From: Streptomyces sp. NBC_01471
GTDB lineage: Bacteria > Actinomycetota > Actinomycetes > Streptomycetales > Streptomycetaceae
Length of the DNA stretch: 64,000 nt
Assembly (NCBI RefSeq): GCF_041438865.1
Contig: NZ_CP109450.1
Location: 3,582,501 to 3,646,500 of the forward strand
Direction of reading: 5' to 3'
Made by a program: the position numbers and the translations under genes. The notes beneath the pieces are model-generated. The model was given only the letters and a program-made list of their open reading frames with translations. It searched no databases and was not told the DNA's origin. Positions 45,089 to 52,677 of the stretch are shown piece by piece (positions within the stretch are counted from its first letter, which is position 1; each line of letters opens with the position of its first letter).

Positions 45089-46582
45089 TCAGCTGCCTCC
45101 CAGCCGGAAGAGCGAACCCGCGGTCCTGACCAGGATGCAGATGTCCTGCCAGAGCGACCAGCTGTCGATGTAGTGGTTGTCGAAGCGGGCCCGGTCCTCG
45201 ATGGAGGTGTCCCCGCGCAATCCGCTGACCTGGGCGAGCCCGGTGATCCCGACGGGCATCCGGTGTCTGGACCGGTAGCCGGGGTGGCAGCCGGAGAACT
45301 TCGTGACGAAGTAGGGGCGTTCGGGCCGCGGGCCGACCAGGCTCATGTCCCCGCGCAGTACGTTCCACAGCTGCGGCAGCTCATCGAGCGAGGTCCGCCG
45401 CAGCAGGCTGCCGGCACCGCTCATCCGCCGGTCCGTGGCGACGCTCCACCGGGTCGCCGACTCGTGCTCGTCGGCCGGGCGCAGCGTACGGAACTTGAGC
45501 AGCGTGAAGGGGCGCCCGTCCATCCCGATCCGTTCCTGCCGGAAGAGGACGCCCGGTCCGTCGGAGATCCGTACGGCCAGCGCGCACAGCCCCATCACGG
45601 GCGCGGCGGCGAGCAGCGCGAGGCAGGCGAGGGAGGCGTCGAGGGCGCGCTTGCCCCAGCGGCTCGCACGGTGCCCGGGCACGGCCAGCGGCCGGACGGC
45701 GAATCCCCACAGATGGTCGGCCGAGACCCTGCGGTACCCGGGCCCCGACGTGTCGACGAGCCACAGCTGCACGCCGTGTCCGCCGAGCAGCCGGACGAGG
45801 GCGGGGTCGTCGGCCCCGGTCCTGCCGGGGCCGACGAACAGCGCGTGGCGGACCGTGGTCTGGATGACCGCCCGGCCGATGTCCTCCGGGGTCGTCAGCA
45901 CCGGCAGTGCGGAACTCCCGTCCCCGGCAGCGGATCCGGCCTCGGCCGCGGTGCCGGCCCCGGCCTCCACCAGGCCCACCGGCCGCATGCCGTACGCCGG
46001 GTGCGCGTACAGCGCGGCACTGATCTGCTGGGCGGCCGGGCCGCCGCCGACGATCAGCGTCGAGTGGCTGCGCCGGGCGGCGGCGACGCGCACCAGCTGG
46101 TGGACCGCGCCGCGGACCGTGCAGCCGATGAGGGTCTGCGCGGTGACCGCGGTGGCCAGCACCGTCCAGTCGAGTACGTGCCAGGGCCCGACGGCCGCGA
46201 GGCACGCGGCGGCCGTGCACCACAGGACCAGTGCGTGGCCGAGCAGCGCGGGCAGTTCGAGCAGCGCCGAAGGGGAGAGGCGCCGCCGGTAGAGACCGCC
46301 CCGCAGGTGCAGGGCCAGATGCAGCGCGAGGAGCGGTACGAGGACCAGCGGCGCCAGCCGCAGCCCCGGCACCAGCGCGCTGGTGCCGGCCAGGGCCAGG
46401 GTGTCACCGGCGATCAGCGGTACGGCGGCCCGGCCACGCCGCGGCCCCACCGGCCGTACCCGCTCCGGACGGGGCCCGTCCGCGCTGCGCGGCGGGTGGA
46501 TCGCGGGCACGGGCCGCTGCACGGCCGTGGCGGGGCCACCGCCCCGGCCGCCGTGGGGAGCATGTGCGCTGTCCATCGTCAT
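45089..46582 (-). CDS. Polyprenyl-phosphate glycosyl-1-phosphate transferase (initiating enzyme)
   Basis: A 497-residue initiating transferase. The N-terminal half has about four helices and a CoA-binding-like domain (HSTLIVGGGPAAQQISAALY, then VVDTSGPGYRRV-like), and the C-terminal half is the bacterial sugar-transferase domain: KRALDASLACLALLAAAPVM, VLFRQERIGMDGRPFTLLKF with the QERIG motif, and SLDELPQLWNVLRGDMSLVG. It loads the first sugar phosphate onto undecaprenyl phosphate. Its start overlaps the first glycosyltransferase by 4 bases. Confidence 0.94.
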   Translation of the reverse strand: MTMDSAHAPHGGRGGGPATAVQRPVPAIHPPRSADGPRPERVRPVGPRRGRAAVPLIAGDTLALAGTSALVPGLRLAPLVLVPLLALHLALHLRGGLYRRRLSPSALLELPALLGHALVLWCTAAACLAAVGPWHVLDWTVLATAVTAQTLIGCTVRGAVHQLVRVAAARRSHSTLIVGGGPAAQQISAALYAHPAYGMRPVGLVEAGAGTAAEAGSAAGDGSSALPVLTTPEDIGRAVIQTTVRHALFVGPGRTGADDPALVRLLGGHGVQLWLVDTSGPGYRRVSADHLWGFAVRPLAVPGHRASRWGKRALDASLACLALLAAAPVMGLCALAVRISDGPGVLFRQERIGMDGRPFTLLKFRTLRPADEHESATRWSVATDRRMSGAGSLLRRTSLDELPQLWNVLRGDMSLVGPRPERPYFVTKFSGCHPGYRSRHRMPVGITGLAQVSGLRGDTSIEDRARFDNHYIDSWSLWQDICILVRTAGSLFRLGGS

Positions 46583-47712
46583 CGGCTGATGCGCTCCCTC
46601 GTCGTGGATCGGTGCTGTCCGAGGAGCCGGTGGTACAGCTCCGAGACCGCGGTGGCCGTGTGCCGGACATCGAAGTTCGCCCGGGTGTGGGCCGCGGCCT
46701 CGCGGCCGAGCACGTCCCGCAGCCGGGCGTCGGCCAGCAGCTTCCCGACCGCGCGGGCCAGCGCGTGCGGGTCGTCCGGCGGGACGAGCCCGTGCCGGTC
46801 GTGCCCCGGCGGCAGGCTCTCCCGGGCGCCGTTCACATCGGTGAGGACGACAGGGCGGCCGCAGGCCATCGCTTCGAGCGGGGCCAGTGCCATGCCCTCC
46901 CAGCGGGACGGCAGGACGACGAGGTCGGCGGCGCGCAGCCAGTCGCGCGGTCCGTCGACCGCTCCGGCGAACAGCACACCGGGCGGCGCTGTCCTGGCCA
47001 GCGGTTCCCGGTCGGGGCCGTCCCCGACCAGCACCAGCCGGGCTTCCGGCACCGCGCGGAGGATCTCGGGCCAGGCCCGCAGGAGTACGTCCTGCCCCTT
47101 CTGCCGGCAGAGCCGGCCGACGCAGACGACGACGGGCCCGGGGCCCAACGCCGCTGGCCCGGAACCCGGTTCGGTCCCGGCACCGCCGTCGGCGCGGAAC
47201 TCGCCGAGGTCGACGCCGTTACGGATCACCGACCACCGGGCGGCGATCCCGGCCGCCTCACCGGCCCGCCGTTCGGCCTCGCTGACGCAGAGGACGCGCT
47301 CGGCCCACCGGGCCGCGTACCGCTCCCAGGCGAGCGCGAGACGCGCGGTCCCGCCGCCGACCGCCTCGAACGACCAGGCGTGCGGCTGGAAGACCGTCGG
47401 AACGCGCCCGCGCACGGCGAGCCGTGCGGCCAGACCGGCCTTGGAGCTGTGCGCGTGCACCACGTCGGGGCGGCTCGCCCGGATCAGCCGGGCGGCGGCA
47501 GCGGTCTCGGCGGCCAGTTCCGGTCCCGGCGAACGGCCGGCCACCCAGGGCCGGACATCGGCCCCGGACCCGGCGAGCGCCGACGCCAGACCGGCACCGG
47601 GGGGACAGGCAACAACCGCCCGGATCCCCTCGGCCACTTGCGCCCGCACCAGGTCGGTGACCACGCGGGCGACTCCGCCGTCCACCGGCTGGACGAGATG
47701 AAATACCGTCAT
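46579..47712 (-). CDS. GT4 glycosyltransferase (first gene of the exopolysaccharide operon)
   Basis: A 377-residue GT-B glycosyltransferase: MTVFHLVQPVDGGVARVV at the start, then PDVVHAHSSKAGLAARLA, WSVIRNGVDLGEF in the linker, VVVCVGRLCRQKGQDVLLRA and LVLVGDGPDREPL in the donor domain, and SRWEGMALAPLEAMACGRPV. It is the promoter-proximal gene; the ATG at 47712 has only a weak GGACG upstream. It transfers one sugar, most likely second in order after the initiating enzyme. The promoter must lie in 47713-48223. Confidence 0.93.
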   Translation of the reverse strand: MTVFHLVQPVDGGVARVVTDLVRAQVAEGIRAVVACPPGAGLASALAGSGADVRPWVAGRSPGPELAAETAAAARLIRASRPDVVHAHSSKAGLAARLAVRGRVPTVFQPHAWSFEAVGGGTARLALAWERYAARWAERVLCVSEAERRAGEAAGIAARWSVIRNGVDLGEFRADGGAGTEPGSGPAALGPGPVVVCVGRLCRQKGQDVLLRAWPEILRAVPEARLVLVGDGPDREPLARTAPPGVLFAGAVDGPRDWLRAADLVVLPSRWEGMALAPLEAMACGRPVVLTDVNGARESLPPGHDRHGLVPPDDPHALARAVGKLLADARLRDVLGREAAAHTRANFDVRHTATAVSELYHRLLGQHRSTTRERISR

Positions 47713-48481
47713 CCGGCGTCCGGGAGAAATGTTTTCTGGCAGCACGTGTGCGGCTCTCGTAGTACCTGACCCGGAGATCGGTTTCCCCGGGATGCGCGGA
47801 GCGGATGGCTCAGCGACGCGAATCCGTCTGCACGAGGAGCGCACCGGGAAAACACCCGCGGCTTTCGGCGGAGAAGGGGAAGTCCGGGCGTCCGGCGCCG
47901 CGGGGGAGAACGGGCTTCGGATCGAATGCGCCGGATGCGTGGCCCACCGGAGGCAGGAGGGTGGGACACACCGCGGGTGGCGGTGCGCCCAAGCCGTACG
48001 GCACAGCGAGACCCGTCGTTCTCCGCATGACTGGCTCTCCCGTCTCGACAAATGCGACCAATCGGACCAAGCAGGAGTGCACTTTGTCAGAAAGCGGAGT
48101 GGAAATCATGCCGGACTCGCGCATACCACCGTGCCGGCGTTGGGCCGAATGCTCTGAATTCCCTTGTGGCAGCGGGTAATAGCCCCGCCATTTGCCAGAA
48201 AAGCTCTCCAACGGGTGACGGCGCGTACCCCGCTGAAACAGCGTTCGTTGAACGCGTGCGGAAATGCGGGGCCGCTCGGAAAAGAGGGTGCGGCCCGCCC
48301 TCCGCAATCACCGCCCGCGGAACCCGCGCAGCACGGCGCACCCCGCGCGCAAGGGGCTCACTCCAGCGGACCGCCGCACTCGTGCGCTACGGCAATCGAG
48401 TGAAGGGGCGGAACCAAACTCGGCCCCCGGAGTTGATCAGGGTGCTCCACTTCCGGGCAAAAATGCAGAAAAGGGACCACA
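47713..48481. other. 769-bp intergenic region between exopolysaccharide operon and rodlin gene
   Basis: The region holds the divergent promoters of the exopolysaccharide operon (minus) and the first rodlin gene (plus). The rodlin promoter candidate is at 48224-48251, which leaves a leader of about 230 bases. Other frames here lack good ribosome-binding sites and have shadow-like composition. No strong long palindrome is seen. The length is unusual for this gene-dense window and suggests extended regulation. Confidence 0.6.
48224..48251 (+). promoter_or_regulatory. Candidate sigma-BldN-type promoter of the first rodlin
   Basis: CGTACC (48224-48229), 16 bases, CGTTGA (48246-48251). It is about 230 bases upstream of the rodlin start. 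The same GTNNC-N16-CGTT shape precedes the chaplins. Confidence 0.65.
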
Positions 48482-48895
48482 GTGATCAAGAAGATTCTGG
48501 CCACCGCAGCCGTCACCGCCTCGATCGTCGGCGCCGGCGCGACCCTGGCCCCGCAGGCCATGGCCATTGGTAACGACGGTGGCACCACCTCCGCCAGCGG
48601 CAACGGTGCCGAGCAGGCCTTCGGCAACTCGGCCACCAACGGTGCCCAGAGCCCGCAGCTCAGCCTGGTCCAGGGCTCGCTGAACAAGCCCTGCCTCGGT
48701 GTGCCGATCAAGGCCAACGTGGGCTCCCTCGTCGGCCTGGTCCCGATCGCCGTTCAGGACATCCCGATCCTGTCCTCGCCGCAGAACCAGCAGTGCACCG
48801 AGAACTCCACCCAGGCGAAGGGCGACGAGGCCCTGTCGCACATCCTGGACAACATCCCGGTCCTCTCGGGCAACGGTGCGGCGAACCGGGGCTGA
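48482..48895 (+). CDS. rdl: Rodlin
   Basis: A 137-residue rodlin, a spore and aerial-hypha sheath protein that arranges chaplin fibrils into the rodlet layer. Signal peptide [20 protein letters not shown], then the mature protein with [40 protein letters not shown] and the C-terminal cysteine in [18 protein letters not shown]. It starts at GTG 48482 after AAGGGACC. It is paired with a second rodlin at 50581 and flanks two short chaplins. Confidence 0.95.
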   Translation: MIKKILATAAVTASIVGAGATLAPQAMAIGNDGGTTSASGNGAEQAFGNSATNGAQSPQLSLVQGSLNKPCLGVPIKANVGSLVGLVPIAVQDIPILSSPQNQQCTENSTQAKGDEALSHILDNIPVLSGNGAANRG

Positions 48896-48912
48896 TCACC
48901 TCGCTGCTCCCA

Positions 48913-48948
48913 CGTGGCCGCCGCAGACAGGACGTTGCGGCGGCCACG
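48913..48948 (+). terminator. Hairpin terminator after the first rodlin
   Basis: 13-bp perfect arms at 48913-48925 and 48936-48948, 17 bases past the stop. Confidence 0.8.
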
Positions 48949-48991
48949 CGTGTGTCCGCGTCCCCGGCCGGTCGGCCGGAGACGCGGACGG

Positions 48992-49024
48992 CATTCGGAT
49001 CCCATTCGGATCCCATTCGGATCG
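48992..49024. repeat. Three 11-bp tandem repeats CATTCGGATCC
   Basis: CATTCGGATCC at 48992-49002 and 49003-49013, CATTCGGATCG at 49014-49024, and a partial copy CATTCGGG at 49030-49037. The period of 11 bases is about one helical turn. It lies 41 bases upstream of the chaplin -35 element, so a regulator bound here would contact one DNA face; this is inference. Confidence 0.75.
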
Positions 49025-49064
49025 AAAAGCATTCGGGTTGCGTCGACACCGGTGCCCCACACGG

Positions 49065-49092
49065 AGTTTCTCCGGGGCGGCCCGGTCGTTAG
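49065..49092 (+). promoter_or_regulatory. Candidate promoter of the middle chaplin
   Basis: AGTTTC (49065-49070), 16 bases, CGTTAG (49087-49092), extended to TCGTTAGCAGT at 49086-49096. The same extended element with the same spacing stands before the unknown gene at 49650, so it is a real shared promoter type. A start near 49099 would give a leader of about 80 bases. Confidence 0.72.
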
Positions 49093-49181
49093 CAGTCCTG
49101 CAGTGGTGTTCACGAACAGGCAACTGGACACGCGCCGCGAGGGTCGTGGATGCGGGAGACACCGCTGCGGGAAGGATCGAC

Positions 49182-49415
49182 ATGAAGTTCAAGAAGGCTG
49201 CTGTTCTCGCCGCCGGCGTCATGATGGCCCTGGGCGCCGCTGCGCCCGCCATGGCCGACGCGGGCGCGGAGGGGGCGGCCATCGGCTCGCCCGGTGTCCT
49301 CTCCGGCAACGTCATCCAGGTTCCGATTCACGTTCCGGTCAACCTGTGCGGCAACAGCATCGACATCATCGCGCTGCTGAACCCGGCGTTCGGCAACACC
49401 TGCGTCAACAAGTGA
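49182..49415 (+). CDS. chp: Short chaplin
   Basis: A 77-residue short chaplin: signal peptide MKFKKAAVLAAGVMMALGAA, then one chaplin domain with GSPGVLSGNVIQVPIHVPVN and the two cysteines flanking GNSIDIIALLNPAFGNT. No tail follows the domain (ends CVNK). The Shine-Dalgarno GGGAAGGATC is optimal. Short chaplins such as ChpE, ChpF, ChpG, ChpH are secreted, not sortase-anchored. It is followed by a perfect 21-bp hairpin. Confidence 0.95.
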   Translation: MKFKKAAVLAAGVMMALGAAAPAMADAGAEGAAIGSPGVLSGNVIQVPIHVPVNLCGNSIDIIALLNPAFGNTCVNK

Positions 49416-49446
49416 CGTAACGCCTCTCCCGCGAGGGCGAGGCCCT

Positions 49447-49490
49447 GAAGCGGCCCCGCCGGGTCATCCATGACCCGGCGGGGCCGCTTC
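49447..49490 (+). terminator. Perfect 21-bp hairpin after the middle chaplin
   Basis: Arms 49447-49467 and 49470-49490 pair perfectly, 32 bases past the stop; the 2-base centre means that the real loop is a few bases larger. Confidence 0.9.
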
Positions 49491-49526
49491 CGCTGTGAAC
49501 AGGCACGGAAACGTTCGCCGTCCCGG

Positions 49527-49554
49527 GGTTTCCCCCACGGGAAGGGATCGTTAG
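49527..49554 (+). promoter_or_regulatory. Candidate promoter of the small secreted protein
   Basis: GGTTTC (49527-49532), 16 bases, CGTTAG (49549-49554) extended to TCGTTAGCAGT at 49548-49558. Same element and spacing as upstream of the chaplin at 49182, and about the same distance (roughly 100 bases) to the start codon. Confidence 0.72.
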
Positions 49555-49649
49555 CAGTGGTGAAGGCGGCGCACCGGCACCCCCCTCCGACGGTGCCGCG
49601 GCGCGAGAGTCGCAGCTGTGAACAGCGCCGCCGGAGAAAGGTATTCGAC

Positions 49650-49949
49650 ATGAAGTACGCAAAGGCCGCCGCAGTCGTCGCCGGTTCCATGATGGCGATC
49701 GGTGTGGGGGCGGCCGCGGCCACTCCCGCGTTCGCCGCGGAGGGTCCGGCCATGCCGCCCATGAGCCTCAACGGCGGGCTCGGCCAGGCCGCGGAGGCAC
49801 TGTCGCAGGGCGCGGCGGTTCCGTTCGCCGAGGTCGCCGAGACCGCGGACAGCGTGGTGTCGGGCAAGGGTGACGCGACCGGGAAGGTCCTGGGCCTCGC
49901 CCGCCAGGCCACCCCGATGCTGGGCGGCGTGCAGCTGGGCAACCAGTAG
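49650..49949 (+). CDS. Small secreted protein of unknown function inside the rodlin-chaplin island
   Basis: A 99-residue protein with a clear signal peptide (MKYAKAAAVVAGSMMAIGVG, cleavage near AFA-AEG) and a mature part of about 70 residues rich in Ala, Gly, Met and Val with no Cys (for example SLNGGLGQAAEALSQGAAVP, then GLARQATPMLGGVQLGNQ). I do not recognise the family. It shares its promoter element with the chaplin at 49182 and sits between two chaplins, so it is probably made at the same time as the coat proteins. It might be a sheath component or an assembly aid; that is inference. Confidence 0.8.
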   Translation: MKYAKAAAVVAGSMMAIGVGAAAATPAFAAEGPAMPPMSLNGGLGQAAEALSQGAAVPFAEVAETADSVVSGKGDATGKVLGLARQATPMLGGVQLGNQ

Positions 49950-49981
49950 CAGTCCCGTCCCCGGCATCCCGCCGCGACGCG

Positions 49982-50022
49982 GAAGTGGCGGTACCCGCAC
50001 CATCTGCGGATACCGCCACTTC
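49982..50022. terminator. Bidirectional 18-bp hairpin
   Basis: Arms 49982-49999 and 50005-50022 with one mismatch, between the convergent genes ending at 49949 and 50071. Confidence 0.82.
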
Positions 50023-50070
50023 TGCTGTCCGGTCCGGGGACCGGGCTTCACCGGACCAGCCGGATCAGGG

Positions 50071-50310
50071 TCAGGCGTTGACGCAGGTGTTGCCGAACGC
50101 CGGGTTCAGCAGACCGACAACGTTGACGGTGTTGCCGCACAGGTTGATCGGGACGTGGACCGGGACCTGGAGCAGGTTGCCCGAGAGGACACCCGGCGAG
50201 CCCACGGCCGCACCCTCGGCGCCTGCGTCGGCGAACGCGGAGCCGGCGGCGCCGCCGGCGGCGAGGCCCGCGGTGGCAAGGACGAGAGCTGCCTTCTTGG
50301 CAGTGTTCAT
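50071..50310 (-). CDS. chp: Short chaplin (reverse strand)
   Basis: A 79-residue short chaplin: signal peptide MNTAKKAALVLATAGLAAGG, then the chaplin domain (GSPGVLSGNLLQVPVHVPIN, cysteines around GNTVNVVGLLNPAFGNT). It differs from the chaplin at 49182 in about one third of the mature domain's variable sites, so it is not a recent duplicate. The start ATG 50310 follows GAGAAGGTG. Its promoter candidate is at 50365-50392 on the minus strand. Confidence 0.95.
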   Translation of the reverse strand: MNTAKKAALVLATAGLAAGGAAGSAFADAGAEGAAVGSPGVLSGNLLQVPVHVPINLCGNTVNVVGLLNPAFGNTCVNA

Positions 50311-50364
50311 GGGAGTTGCACCTTCTCTTCGATGTTGTGCCCTGAATCAGGACTCACTCGATTC

Positions 50365-50392
50365 GCAACGAACAATCGGGGGCGGCGACACG
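50365..50392 (-). promoter_or_regulatory. Candidate promoter of the reverse-strand chaplin
   Basis: On the minus strand CGTGTC (50392-50387), 16 bases, CGTTGC (50370-50365), about 55 bases from the start codon. Fifth occurrence of the GTNNC-N16-CGTT form among the coat genes. Confidence 0.62.
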
Positions 50393-50580
50393 GCCGGACG
50401 CCCCACGGAACCTGTTCGGCCCAATGGAGAAAGTCCCGGGCCGCCGGGTGCGTCAACCCGCGCGCCGCGCACCGTCGACAACAAAGCCATATGAGTGAAG
50501 CGCCAGAACCAATCGCCGGTCCGGCAGTTGATCAGAGCGCTCCGGAAGCGGGCACTCGTGCGACAACAGAAGGACGCGAT

Positions 50581-50994
50581 ATGATCAAGAAGGCTGTGGC
50601 CACTGCGGCGGCCACCCTCACGATGGCAGGCGCGGGCGCGATGATGGCGTCGCCGGCCATGGCAGTCGGCCACGACGGCGGCACCACGTCGCTGAGCGGC
50701 AACGGAGCCCAGCAGGCGTTCGGCAACTCGGCCACGTACGGCAACATGAGCCCGCAGATCGGCCTCATCCAGGGCTCGCTGAACAAGCCCTGCATCGCCC
50801 TCCCGGCCAAGGCCAACCTCGGCTCCCTCGTCGGCCTGGTCCCGGTCTCCGTCCAGGACATCCCGATCCTGTCCTCGCCGCAGACCCAGCAGTGCACCGA
50901 GAACTCCACCCAGGCCAAGGGTGACGAGGCCCTGTCGCACCTCCTGGACAACATCCCGATCCTCTCGGGCAACGGCGCCGGGAACGGCCGCTGA
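50581..50994 (+). CDS. rdl: Rodlin (second copy)
   Basis: A 137-residue rodlin, same length as the first and alike along its whole length: MIKKAVATAAATLTMAGAGA signal, [60 protein letters not shown]. The two copies face the same direction and flank the chaplins, which suggests a duplication of an ancestral unit. No perfect GTNNC-N16-CGTT is seen upstream; the nearest is GTCAAC-N15-CGTCGA (50452-50478), a weak match. A hairpin at 51050-51081 ends the gene. Confidence 0.95.
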   Translation: MIKKAVATAAATLTMAGAGAMMASPAMAVGHDGGTTSLSGNGAQQAFGNSATYGNMSPQIGLIQGSLNKPCIALPAKANLGSLVGLVPVSVQDIPILSSPQTQQCTENSTQAKGDEALSHLLDNIPILSGNGAGNGR

Positions 50995-51049
50995 TCACCG
51001 CCGCTCCTCCGACCTCCGGACACTGACGTCCTGGTGGAGCACTGAAGTG

Positions 51050-51081
51050 GCCCCGGTAGCAGCGCGAGCTGCCACCGGGGC
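51050..51081. terminator. Hairpin terminator after the second rodlin
   Basis: 14-bp arms at 51050-51063 and 51068-51081 with one mismatch and a 4-base loop, between convergent genes. Confidence 0.78.
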
Positions 51082-51128
51082 TTCTTCATGTCCGCTGTCC
51101 GTCGTCCGTACGCACAGGGCCCGGTGCC

Positions 51129-52382
51129 TCACCCGCGCCGGAACAGCACCACGTCGCCGGGCACCGGCGGCGGCACCGCCGTGTAGCCGGGCGGCGGGCC
51201 GCCCCGCTCCCCCCGGGTCTGCAGGCCGACGCACTCCCCCGCGTACGGCCCAGCCCCTGCGAGCAGGCTGTCCTCGTGGCCGGGGGCCCGCAGCCGTACG
51301 AACAGCCGCTCGCCCGGCGCGGTCGCCGCGTGCCACAGGGTGTCCAGCCGGTGACCCCCGTCGGGGCCGTTCCCGTCGCCCAGCGCGTACGGCAGTACGG
51401 ACCAGCCGGGGTCGCCGGCCGCGCACCGCAGCAGGTGCTCGCGCGGCCGGGGCAGCACTTCGAACGAGACCACGCGCCCCCGGTACCCGGCGCGGCGCAG
51501 CCCCGCCACGTACGCACCGGCGTCCGCGCCCGCGTCCAGGACGAGGTCGATCTCCGCGTCGGCCAGCAGCTGGGCGAGTTCGCGGTACGGGCCGCGGCCC
51601 CGGCGCCGCTCCCGCGCGGCGGCCCGTAGGAAGCGCGAGTGGTCCCGCACCCCCGTCACGCCCCGCCGCCAGCCTGCGCGCAGCGGCCCGCGGCGGGCGC
51701 CGCCGCGGATGAGGGCGAAGGCCGGGCCGGCCGCGACGTACACCGCGGGGTGCAGGGCGGCCAGGCGCGCGGCGGCCCTGTGCTGCCGGGCTGCGCCGGA
51801 CCCGCCGATCCAGACCAGTCGGGCGCCGCTCTCCCGGACGCGGGCCGCCAGCGCCGCCCAGGTGTCGGCGGAGGCGTCCGGGCCGGGCAGCGGTTCGGCG
51901 CCCGCGACCCGCGCGTCCGGGTAGCGCACCAGCAGTTCGGCGGTCAGCTCGTCACCGTCCGGGCGGCCGGTGACTGCGGCTGCTCCGTCCGTCCCGTTCC
52001 GCTCCACTCCGAGCAGGTAGTGGCCGAGCCCCTCGCGCTGTGCGGCCCGGACCGTGTCGAGCAGCAGGTCGGGGCCGTACACCCGCGCCACCGGCCGTCC
52101 GCCGGGCCGCGCCGCACGGGCCGGGCCACGACCGGCAGGGAGGTTGAGCGCCGCCGAGCGCAGCAGCCGCTGGAGTCCGGGGGCGCGGTCGGCGTCCGCG
52201 AAGGTGTCCGTCCCGCAGAGGTGGACGTCCGCCGCCGCGCCCAGCGCCGCGAGGCGGACGAGCGCCCGCGCGGCCGCCGCCGGGGCGAGCGGGGTGAGCG
52301 GGATCCCGGCGCAGCGGACCGTGGGGGGCGCGGCGGCGGGAGGGTCCTGGGGGCCGTCGGTACGGGGGATCGCCTGGCTCAT
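51129..52382 (-). CDS. WecG/TagA/CpsF glycosyltransferase fused to an FkbM methyltransferase
   Basis: A 417-residue two-domain enzyme. The N-terminal half (about 25-255) follows the WecG/TagA/CpsF family of membrane-associated GT26 transferases: AARALVRLAALGAAADVHLC, ALNLPAGRGPARAARPGGRP, RVYGPDLLLDTVRAAQREGL and SGARLVWIGGSGAARQHRAA. The C-terminal half (about 275-415) is an FkbM-type methyltransferase: LVLDAGADAGAYVAGLRRAG (SAM loop) and VVSFEVLPRPREHLL. Together it may add and then O-methylate a sugar. In the N-terminal half, the usual Asn/Asp substrate residues are shifted, so activity needs checking. It lies next to the rodlin island. Confidence 0.78.
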   Translation of the reverse strand: MSQAIPRTDGPQDPPAAAPPTVRCAGIPLTPLAPAAAARALVRLAALGAAADVHLCGTDTFADADRAPGLQRLLRSAALNLPAGRGPARAARPGGRPVARVYGPDLLLDTVRAAQREGLGHYLLGVERNGTDGAAAVTGRPDGDELTAELLVRYPDARVAGAEPLPGPDASADTWAALAARVRESGARLVWIGGSGAARQHRAAARLAALHPAVYVAAGPAFALIRGGARRGPLRAGWRRGVTGVRDHSRFLRAAARERRRGRGPYRELAQLLADAEIDLVLDAGADAGAYVAGLRRAGYRGRVVSFEVLPRPREHLLRCAAGDPGWSVLPYALGDGNGPDGGHRLDTLWHAATAPGERLFVRLRAPGHEDSLLAGAGPYAGECVGLQTRGERGGPPPGYTAVPPPVPGDVVLFRRG

Positions 52383-52677
52383 GCGCCGCCCATCGGTTGC
52401 GGTATCGGGGTGATGCCACCGGGGCACCCAGCTCGAACGATCCACAAGCTAGTTCGTTATGGACCACTATGCGGTGAGTAACACGATTGGACGGAAGACA
52501 TCCGATGAGGAGACCCTGAGCGACGCAGATCACCGCCTGCTCTGGTACATCGCAGTGGGATAAGTGGGTACTCTCAGCACGGACTGCATTAAGTTACTGC
52601 TTAGTAATCACTTGTTGTCACCACTTGAGAATCACTGTCACCGCTGGATCCCCACCTCGCAGGCCCGAGGAGCCCTC

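Noticed and set aside
50452..50478. BldN-type promoter before the second rodlin
   Set aside because: The best match is GTCAAC-N15-CGTCGA, which breaks both the spacing and the CGTT core, so I did not list it as a promoter.
52564..52677. N-terminal extension of the iron-sulfur protein from 52564
   Set aside because: The residues are not conserved-looking, and the strong GAGGAGCCC site before the ATG at 52678 decides the start.
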